DNA from: an uncultured Clostridia bacterium
GTDB lineage: Bacteria; Bacillota; Clostridia; Oscillospirales; Oscillospiraceae
Direction: 5' to 3'
NCBI GenBank assembly: GCA_947383645.1
Contig: CANDEH010000081.1
Coordinates: forward strand, 1 to 10,986
Length of the DNA stretch: 10,986 nucleotides
Shown here piece after piece: positions 5,377 to 10,986 of this stretch. How positions within the stretch are numbered: the stretch's first letter is position 1; every line of letters begins with the position of its first letter. Below the pieces are notes generated by a model. The model saw only the letters and a list, made by a program, of their open reading frames with translations. It was not told the origin of the DNA and did no database searches. The position numbers were made by a program, and so were the translations under genes.

Positions 5377-6426
5377 TCACTCCTCCGGCCGCGCCAGATA
5401 GGCCGCGTAAAACGCCTCCAGGGAAAACGCCTCGGCGCAGTCCTCCCACTCCACCGACGCCTCCTCCATGGCCTCGGTGATCCGCTCCGCCAGATAGAGG
5501 TCCGCCACATAGTCCCTGAGGGGCTTGCGCATGATGATGTGCCAGCCGAACTCACTCTCCACCACGCCGCTGATCTCGTACTCCTCCAGCGACAGCGCCG
5601 TGTCCTTAAACGCCTGCACGTAGGGGGCCTCGGCGGTGACCAGATAGCCGTTGGGGTAGTAGGCCCGGCCCTCGTCCTCGCTGTAGTTGTCCGCCACGAA
5701 CTGGAAGGCCGCCGCCGGATCCTCGTCGGCAAGGATGGCGGCGAGCACCTGATCCATGCTCTCCCGCGCCGCCTCCCGCTGGCTCTCCTCCTCCGGGAAC
5801 AGCAGCAGGATGTGGTCGGCCAGCACGCTCTCCGGCGTCACGTCCTCGAACTGGTAGAGGACCTCGTCCTCGATATACAGCGGACTGCCCTCCTCCTTGG
5901 TCAGCGCCAGCATGTTGGCGTAGAGGTAGAACAGCCGCGCCATCCACCAGTAGCTCTCCTCCGAGAGGCCCCGGGAGGCCAGGTAGCGCGCCATGGCCTC
6001 CTCCCCGCCCATCTGCTCCGCGGCGGACTTCAGCTCCTGATCCAGCGCCTGCTCCGACGCCTCGCTCAGCGTCACGCCGTAGTCCTCCGCCCACTTCTCC
6101 ACAATGACGTACATCTTTGCCGTGTCCAGCGCGTCCCGGAGGATGTAGTCCTTTACGCTCACCCCCGGCTCCACCTCCGCCTCCCAGTCCGGCAGACCGT
6201 CGGCGCCGCACAGGTCCGGGAACTCCCGGACGATGTAGTCGGCGGCGTCCAGCACCCAGTAGAGGTACCTCTCCGCCGGCACCTCTCTCCCCTCCACACG
6301 CAGCATGGCGGCGGCGGGATCGATTCCCGTCAGCTCATAGAACAGCCCCGAGGGCCTGGGGGTACAGCCGGCCAGCAGCGCCAGAGCCAGTACCAGACTT
6401 ACAAACAGAGCGGTGCGTTTTTTCAT
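5377..6426 (-). CDS. Parvulin-type peptidyl-prolyl isomerase lipoprotein (PrsA/SurA-like)
   Basis: A 349-residue predicted lipoprotein that should help secreted proteins fold outside the membrane. The signal peptide MKKRTALFVSLVLALALLAGC ends in a lipobox with Cys21 as the lipidated residue. An alpha-helical N-terminal region (about 45-195) resembles the SurA/PrsA chaperone domain. The parvulin domain spans about 200-302, with ADHILLLF (His205), the NYSEDEGR segment, a Gly-containing YYPNGYLV strand, and EFGWHIIMR (His296). The start ATG overlaps the mfd stop (ATGA), with GGAGG close upstream inside mfd, so it is translationally coupled. PrsA-like genes next to mfd recur in Firmicutes. The central parvulin segment is short and diverged, so it may act more as a holdase than as an isomerase. 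Confidence 0.9.
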   Translation of the reverse strand: MKKRTALFVSLVLALALLAGCTPRPSGLFYELTGIDPAAAMLRVEGREVPAERYLYWVLDAADYIVREFPDLCGADGLPDWEAEVEPGVSVKDYILRDALDTAKMYVIVEKWAEDYGVTLSEASEQALDQELKSAAEQMGGEEAMARYLASRGLSEESYWWMARLFYLYANMLALTKEEGSPLYIEDEVLYQFEDVTPESVLADHILLLFPEEESQREAARESMDQVLAAILADEDPAAAFQFVADNYSEDEGRAYYPNGYLVTAEAPYVQAFKDTALSLEEYEISGVVESEFGWHIIMRKPLRDYVADLYLAERITEAMEEASVEWEDCAEAFSLEAFYAAYLARPEE

Positions 6427-9400
6427 GCGTCCTCCTTGCCATGTTCCGTGTGCGGCGCTTCCCTGGAGAGCTTCATGTCCTCCACAATCTCCAGCGCCGC
6501 CTTGAGCACATCCTCCCCCCGCCGCAGGGTCAGGGTCAGACTGGGGGCCTCCCCGGCGGCCAGGCGCAGGCGCTGGCGGTATTTGGCCAGGGTGCACACC
6601 CGCACCACCGCCTCGGTCTCCATCACCTGGAAGGTGAAGCGCAGGGCGTCCCCCCGCTGGGCGATGTCCGTGATCCCCACCGCCCCGGCGGCGGCGCGGA
6701 GCAGCGCCACGTCCAGCAGGGCCTGGACGCTCTCCGGTATGTCGCCGTAGCGGTCCAGAAGCTCGTCGGTGAGGTCCGCCGCGTCCTCCGTACTGCGGAT
6801 GGCGGCAATCCGGCGGTACAAATCCATCCGCTGCTCCGCCGCCGCCACATAGCTCTCGGGGATGTGGGCGGAGAGGGTCAGATCTGCGGCGCACTCCGCC
6901 GCCGCCCTGGGGGGCTGCCCCTGCTCCTCCAGGACCGCCTCCTCCAGGAGCTGGAGGTACATGTCGTAGCCCACGCTCATCATATACCCGCTCTGCTCCG
7001 GCCCCAGGAGGTTCCCCGCCCCGCGGATCTCAAGATCCCGCATGGCGATCTTGAACCCGGATCCGAACTCCACGTACTCCCGGATGGCGGTGAGGCGTCT
7101 GGTGGCCACCTCCGAGAGCACCTTCCCCCGGCGGAAGGTCATGTAGGCGTAGGCCCGCCGGGCGCTGCGGCCGATGCGCCCCCGGATCTGGTGGAGCTGG
7201 CTGAGGCCCATCTGGTCCGCGTCCTCAATAATCAGTGTATTCACGTTGGGGATGTCGATGCCGGTTTCGATGATGGTGGTGCACACCAGCACCTCCGCCT
7301 CCCCGTCCACCATCCGCTGCATGGCGGAGCTGATCTGCTGCTCGTTCATCTTTCCGTGGCCGACGACGATCCGCACCTCCGGCCCCAGGAGCTTCTGGAG
7401 CCGGGAGGCGGTGAGGTCGATGGTCTCCACCCGGTTGTGGAGGTAGTAGACCTGTCCCCCCCGCTCGATCTCCCGCCGGATGGCGTCGGTGAGGATGCCC
7501 CAGTCGTGCTCCAGGACGTAGGTCTGCACCGGCTGGCGGTTGTGGGGGGGCTCCTCAATGGTGGACATATCCCGGATACCCGACAGCGCCATGTTCAGCG
7601 TCCGGGGGATCGGCGTGGCGGTGAGGGTGAGCACATCCACCTGGCGGCTCAGCTCCTTCAGCTTCTCCTTGTGGCTGACGCCGAAGCGCTGCTCCTCGTC
7701 AATAATCAGCAGCCCCAGGTCCTTGAAGCGGATATCCTTCTGCAAAAGCCGGTGGGTGCCGATGAGCAGGTCGATCTTCCCCGCCCCCAGATCCCGCAGG
7801 ATCTGCCGGCTCTGTCCCGGCGTCTGGAAGCGGCTCAGCACCCGCACCGTCACCGGAAAGCTTCGGAACCGGCTCACCGCCGTGGCGTAGTGCTGCTGGG
7901 CCAGAACGGTGGTGGGCACCAGGATCGCCGCCTGCTTCCCGTCCAGAATGCACTTCATCACCGCCCGCAGGGCCACCTCGGTTTTCCCGTAGCCCACGTC
8001 GCCGCAGAGAAGCCGGTCCATGGGCACCTTCCGCTCCATGTCCCGCTTGATCTCGGCGATGCACCGGATCTGATCCTCCGTCTCCTCGTAGTCGAAGGCC
8101 GCCTCAAACTCCTGCTGCCACGGGCTGTCCGGGGAGAAGGCGAACCCCGGCTGCCGCTGCCGCTGGGCGTAGAGGGCGATCAGCCCCTGGGCCAGATCCT
8201 TGGCGGCGGCCTTGGCCCGGCTCTTCTGCTTGGCCCAGTCGGTGCCCCCCAGTCTGCTGAGCCGGGTCCTGTGCCCCTCCTCGTCGCCCCCGCCGCCGAT
8301 ATACTTGCTCACCAGATCCAGCTGTGTGGCGGGGACATAGAGGCAGTCACTGCCGGCGTAGGCGATCTTGATGTAGTCCTTCTCCACCCCGTCCACAGGC
8401 ATCTTCTGAATCCCCACAAACCGGCCGATGCCGTGGTGGGTGTGGACCACCAGATCCCCGGGGGTCAGGTCGGTGTAGGACTGGAGCTTCTTCCGGCTGC
8501 TGTCGCTCCGGGGCTCCCGCACCCGGCTCTTCCGCCCGCTGACCGGGGCGGTGAGCTGCCCCTCGGTGAGGACGGCCAGCTTCAGCTGCGGCCACTCCGC
8601 CCCGGCGGAGAGACTGCCCACGGCAATCCGGGCCTCGCCGGGCGCCGGCATGGCCGCCCCCTGAAAGTCCAGGGCCGCGGCGATCCCCCGGTCCCGAAGC
8701 ATCCGCTGGAGGTTTCCGGCCCGGGTCTCGTTGCCGCAGAGGAGCAGCACGCCGCTGCCGGTGGAGATATAGTGCGCCATATCCCCCGCCGCGGTGTCAA
8801 GACTGCCGCCGTAGCTGCTCAGCTGTTTGGCGTTCACCGACAGCAGGGTCCTGGGGGGCAGGACATACCGGGAGGTGGGCAGGGACTCCATCATGCAGAG
8901 GGAAAAGCCCGCAAGAGCCGCCTCCCACTCCCGCTGGCTCAGGAGCAGCGCGGTGAGATCCACCCGCTCCCCCCGCTCCAGCAGGGCCTCGGTGTCCTCT
9001 CTGGCCTGGAAGAGCGTTCCCTTCACCCGCTCGGACACCCGCCCGCTCTCGCAGAGGATCAGCAGGGTATCTTTGGGGAGAAAGTCGAAGGGGCTGGCGG
9101 TTTTTTCCCCCGTCAGCTCCCGGGCCGGGAGAAGCAGGGCGGCGTCGATGTTGCGCACCCGCCGCTGGGTGGTCAGATCGAACTCCCCCATGGCGTCAAT
9201 CTCGTCGTCAAAGAAGTCGCAGCGTACCGCCCGCTCCATCCGGGGGGAAAACACGTCCAGAATGCCCCCCCGCAGGGCAAACTGCCCCACGCCCTCCACC
9301 TGCTCTGTGCGGGTATATCCGGCGGCCACCAGCCGATCCGGCAGAGCGGTCAGATCCACCTGCCCCCCCAGCTTCAGGGGGAGTACGCTCTCTCTGAGGA

Positions 9401-9797
9401 CCTCCGGGTCCCCGGTGCGCTGGAGCAGCCCCTCCGCCGTGGCCACCAGCACCTCGCCCTCCCCCCGGCTCAGCCGGTAGAAGGCGTCAATCCGGCGGTG
9501 CTCCCACTCCCGGGAGGTGACGGCCCCCTGGGGGATATAGAGCTCCCGGCTGCACAGCCGCAGCGGCGTCTCCCCGGTGAGGACGCAGAGGTCCCCGGCC
9601 ATCCGCTGGGCCTCGCTCTCATCGCCGCAGATCACCGCCACCGGCCGCCGGAGCTCCTGGCGGAGGGCGGCGGCCAGACTGGCCCTGTGTACCGGGGCCA
9701 GCCCGGTGAGAGCCACGGGGGATCGCCCGTCCCCGATGGCCGCAATCGTCTCCGCCGCCTCCGGCAGCGCCGCAATCCTGCGGAGAAATTCCCGCAT
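6423..9797 (-). CDS. mfd: Transcription-repair coupling factor Mfd
   Basis: Mfd displaces RNA polymerase stalled at lesions and recruits UvrA for nucleotide excision repair. The protein has 1124 residues, normal for the family. In order: a UvrB-like N-terminal module (about 1-330), the RNA-polymerase-interacting domain (about 443-502, LTPGDLVVHTHHGIGRFVGI), and a RecG-like translocase with Walker A GDVGYGKT (599-606), Walker B DEEQ (700-703), LTATPIPRT (725-733), ETGIDIPN (844-851) and the arginine-finger motif HQIRGRIGR (869-877). The TRCF C-terminal domain (about 970-1105) follows. I chose the ATG at 9797, which has AGGAGG eight bases upstream; the GTG at 9806 overlaps that ribosome site. 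A promoter is visible upstream. A very long open frame on the opposite strand is a composition artefact. Confidence 0.98.
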   Translation of the reverse strand: MREFLRRIAALPEAAETIAAIGDGRSPVALTGLAPVHRASLAAALRQELRRPVAVICGDESEAQRMAGDLCVLTGETPLRLCSRELYIPQGAVTSREWEHRRIDAFYRLSRGEGEVLVATAEGLLQRTGDPEVLRESVLPLKLGGQVDLTALPDRLVAAGYTRTEQVEGVGQFALRGGILDVFSPRMERAVRCDFFDDEIDAMGEFDLTTQRRVRNIDAALLLPARELTGEKTASPFDFLPKDTLLILCESGRVSERVKGTLFQAREDTEALLERGERVDLTALLLSQREWEAALAGFSLCMMESLPTSRYVLPPRTLLSVNAKQLSSYGGSLDTAAGDMAHYISTGSGVLLLCGNETRAGNLQRMLRDRGIAAALDFQGAAMPAPGEARIAVGSLSAGAEWPQLKLAVLTEGQLTAPVSGRKSRVREPRSDSSRKKLQSYTDLTPGDLVVHTHHGIGRFVGIQKMPVDGVEKDYIKIAYAGSDCLYVPATQLDLVSKYIGGGGDEEGHRTRLSRLGGTDWAKQKSRAKAAAKDLAQGLIALYAQRQRQPGFAFSPDSPWQQEFEAAFDYEETEDQIRCIAEIKRDMERKVPMDRLLCGDVGYGKTEVALRAVMKCILDGKQAAILVPTTVLAQQHYATAVSRFRSFPVTVRVLSRFQTPGQSRQILRDLGAGKIDLLIGTHRLLQKDIRFKDLGLLIIDEEQRFGVSHKEKLKELSRQVDVLTLTATPIPRTLNMALSGIRDMSTIEEPPHNRQPVQTYVLEHDWGILTDAIRREIERGGQVYYLHNRVETIDLTASRLQKLLGPEVRIVVGHGKMNEQQISSAMQRMVDGEAEVLVCTTIIETGIDIPNVNTLIIEDADQMGLSQLHQIRGRIGRSARRAYAYMTFRRGKVLSEVATRRLTAIREYVEFGSGFKIAMRDLEIRGAGNLLGPEQSGYMMSVGYDMYLQLLEEAVLEEQGQPPRAAAECAADLTLSAHIPESYVAAAEQRMDLYRRIAAIRSTEDAADLTDELLDRYGDIPESVQALLDVALLRAAAGAVGITDIAQRGDALRFTFQVMETEAVVRVCTLAKYRQRLRLAAGEAPSLTLTLRRGEDVLKAALEIVEDMKLSREAPHTEHGKEDA

Positions 9798-9940
9798 CAC
9801 ACGCACCTCCTCTTCCCCTGTTCCGCCGCCCGCAGGTGCACGGCGTCACCGCGCCCGGTCTGTTCCCATTCCCAAAGCGTAACAAGGCGCACTCCGCCCG
9901 GGTGGGGGAGTGTGCCTGCTCTCTGTCTATTCCGGTTGTC

Positions 9941-9969
9941 ATGGTATCGGTTTTCCCCCCGTTTGTCAA
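9941..9969 (-). promoter_or_regulatory. Sigma-A-like promoter of mfd
   Basis: Read on the - strand, a perfect -35 TTGACA (9969-9964) is followed after 17 bases by -10 TACCAT (9946-9941). Transcription would start near 9934. The consensus -35 and exact spacing fit a constitutive housekeeping promoter for mfd and the coupled foldase gene. Confidence 0.75.
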
Positions 9970-9982
9970 GGGGAGCGGGGAC

Positions 9983-10000
9983 GAATTTTGCACAAAATTC
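9983..10000. promoter_or_regulatory. 8-base inverted repeat upstream of the mfd promoter
   Basis: GAATTTTG (9983-9990) and CAAAATTC (9993-10000) are perfect inverted copies separated by CA, centred about 22 bases upstream of the -35 box. It is an A+T-rich island in G+C-rich sequence, with the form of a dimeric regulator's site. The regulator is unknown. Confidence 0.45.
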
Positions 10001-10114
10001 CGGCGGGACGGGAAACCTTCTGCGTCTCCCGCCCCGCTGAGAACCCTTTGTCCGCAGCGCGTCTGCGTCCTTTTCCTGTCAAGGGGCAGGCTTCCGCCGT
10101 CCCTCACCCGTTTT

Positions 10115-10780
10115 TCAACCGGGTTGACGGCCCTGCGCCTGCCGGCTCCGATCCTCCGCCGCGGCGGCCATGGCGGGAAAGTTCTCCCGGTACAGCTTCT
10201 GATTCTCCTCGCTGTGTCCCACGAATACGCCGGGGCGGCAGCTGAGGATCTGCCGGGTGATCTCCCGCACCGCCTCCTGATCCGCCTGGCGGAAGGGGCC
10301 GGGGCGGACGCCCAGATACAGGCTGTGCTCCTTCCCGTCGTCGGTGACGGCGATCATCTCCTGAATGGTGGCCGCCATCTGCTGGGTTCGGGATCGGATG
10401 AAGATCCACACCAGACGTCCCATGGGCACCAGGACCCCCGCCCCGATCAGGGCGTCGGGGGTGACGGTGATGCCCCGGACGGGCGCGGCGGTCTCGCAGA
10501 AGCGGTCGATCCGCTCCAGCTCCGCCTCGGTGAACTGGGCGAACTGCTTTTTGCCCACCTTCTTCTGGCTCCACTGTCCCAGGGGGACCAGGACCACCAG
10601 CAGCGCCGCCATGCCGGCGAAGAGGATCATCAGGCTGCGGTTGCTCTCGTCGATCACTTTGCCGTTTGAATACCAGGTCCACCAGAAGAGGTAGGCGAAC
10701 AGAATGGGGCCCAGGATCATCATCAGTTTTTGGCTCTTTTTCAGATTGCGCGTCATTGCCTTTTGGATGTTGGGGTACAT
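10115..10780 (-). CDS. Two-membrane-segment protein of unknown function
   Basis: A 221-residue protein that I cannot assign to a named family. Two hydrophobic segments (about 19-36 and 48-67) form an N-terminal hairpin in the membrane, and a soluble domain of about 150 residues follows a basic stretch (QKKVGKKQF). This domain contains a less hydrophobic strand-rich segment (ALIGAGVLVPMGRLVWIFIRS), then EMIAVTDDGKEHSLYLG and RPGVFVGHSEENQKLYRENFP; its tail is charged and low-complexity. The pattern resembles small Firmicutes proteins with a membrane hairpin and a PH-like or similar cytoplasmic domain, but that is a guess. The ATG at 10780 has AAGGAGGG seven bases upstream, a strong ribosome site. 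The leader carries an unusual run of hairpins. Downstream, mfd has its own promoter, so the gene may be monocistronic. Confidence 0.8.
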   Translation of the reverse strand: MYPNIQKAMTRNLKKSQKLMMILGPILFAYLFWWTWYSNGKVIDESNRSLMILFAGMAALLVVLVPLGQWSQKKVGKKQFAQFTEAELERIDRFCETAAPVRGITVTPDALIGAGVLVPMGRLVWIFIRSRTQQMAATIQEMIAVTDDGKEHSLYLGVRPGPFRQADQEAVREITRQILSCRPGVFVGHSEENQKLYRENFPAMAAAAEDRSRQAQGRQPG

Positions 10781-10815
10781 GGTGGTTCCCTCCTTGCTTG
10801 TACTCTGGTTGTGTT

Positions 10816-10971
10816 CCGCCGCAGGCTGCGGCGGGGGGGCACTGCGGCGCAGTGCATAGCTTTTTTCGCGCCGCGGCGGCGCGGGATAACCGCCGCGTCC
10901 CGCGGCGGGGACGGGGGGACGGGGAGTTTCGCCCCCGGGGCGAGGTACTTTTCCCACGCGGGAAAAGTACC
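10816..10971 (-). repeat. Array of six perfect hairpins in the leader of the unknown membrane protein
   Basis: From gene-proximal to distal: CCGCCGCA/TGCGGCGG (10816-10834), GCACTGC/GCAGTGC (10839-10855), CGCGCCG/CGGCGCG (10867-10883), CGCCGCG/CGCGGCG (10891-10907), TCGCCCC/GGGGCGA (10929-10943) and GGTACTTTTCCC/GGGAAAAGTACC (10944-10971). The first four have 3-base loops, the fifth a single central base, the last a 4-base loop. No coding potential or promoter is apparent inside. On the - strand the two distal hairpins occur in the order seen in repeats A and B (a GTAnTTTT hairpin, then one ending GCGAAACTC), suggesting a third, diverged member of that family. Confidence 0.8.
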
Positions 10972-10986
10972 CAAAAGCGCGCTTAG

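Larger units (their letters stand above)
9798..10114 (-). other. Intergenic region upstream of mfd
   Basis: About 317 bases without a credible gene. It holds the mfd promoter (9941-9969), a palindromic site (9983-10000), the mfd ribosome site (AGGAGG, 9806-9811) and a predicted leader of about 137 bases with a weak inverted repeat near 9888-9916 (CACTCC with GGAGTG). At its right edge, the stop of the upstream gene lies in TCAACC-C-GGTTGA (10115-10127), a small palindrome without a U-run. No clear terminator separates the two genes. Confidence 0.5.

Noticed and set aside
9804..9806. GTG start for Mfd, three codons longer
   Set aside because: The codon overlaps the AGGAGG ribosome site, which is correctly spaced for the ATG at 9797.
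6117..10040. A 1307-codon open frame on the + strand, opposite mfd and part of the foldase gene
   Set aside because: It is exactly antisense to well-supported genes, its translation is low-complexity (rich in Pro, His, Gly, Leu, Arg) with no domain pattern, and high G+C in mfd codons removes stop codons on the opposite strand.
10816..10971. CRISPR array or tRNA/rRNA gene in the hairpin-rich region
   Set aside because: The hairpins differ in sequence and spacing and are not direct repeats with spacers; no cloverleaf or rRNA motif is visible.

Overview
The window looks like a chromosomal segment of a high-G+C Clostridia, most likely a gut Oscillospiraceae (Flavonifractor/Lawsonibacter-like). 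This is inferred from Firmicutes-type signals (AGGAGG ribosome sites, TTG/GTG starts, sigma-A-like promoters), the G+C-rich codon use and the gene families. It has not been tested by any search.

Layout. Positions 1-~600 are the end of an integrated mobile element: the C-terminal half of a tyrosine recombinase, then about 170 bases of noncoding terminus with inverted repeats. Base composition changes from moderate to very G+C-rich near 600, inside the 5' part of a small HPr-like gene (552-800), which a strong 24-bp hairpin terminator follows. Next, on the + strand, is an envelope-signalling cluster: an OmpR-family response regulator (1106-1759), a sensor histidine kinase (1989-3392), a membrane-anchored protein of unknown function overlapping it by 4 bp (3389-4204), and a VanY/LdcB-like M15B carboxypeptidase (4330-5325), closed by a perfect terminator (5328-5362). 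On the - strand, read toward this terminator, are a two-membrane-segment protein of unknown function (10115-10780) and the pair mfd (6423-9797) and a parvulin-type lipoprotein foldase (5377-6426), which overlap by 4 bp. mfd has its own consensus-like promoter.

How the genes fit together. The response regulator and kinase form a two-component system. The downstream anchored protein and the peptidoglycan carboxypeptidase are plausible accessory and output genes, so the cluster probably monitors or remodels the cell wall. Mfd couples transcription to DNA repair; its partner gene encodes an extracytoplasmic folding factor.

Most unusual content. Two copies of a roughly 140-160 base intergenic repeat lie just upstream of the response regulator (859-996) and the kinase (1812-1969). 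Apart from one 18-bp tandem unit and one extra base pair, they align without gaps. Nearly all substitutions fall in two hairpins and preserve pairing (T-A to C-G, C-G to G-C, T-A to T.G). At the right end of the window the - strand leader of the unknown membrane protein holds six successive perfect hairpins (10816-10971); the two farthest from the gene have the same order and shared end motifs as the two hairpins of the repeat. This suggests a dispersed structured family, either a nonautonomous mobile hairpin element or a 5' leader RNA, placed in the same orientation as the gene it precedes. No CRISPR array, rRNA or tRNA was seen.
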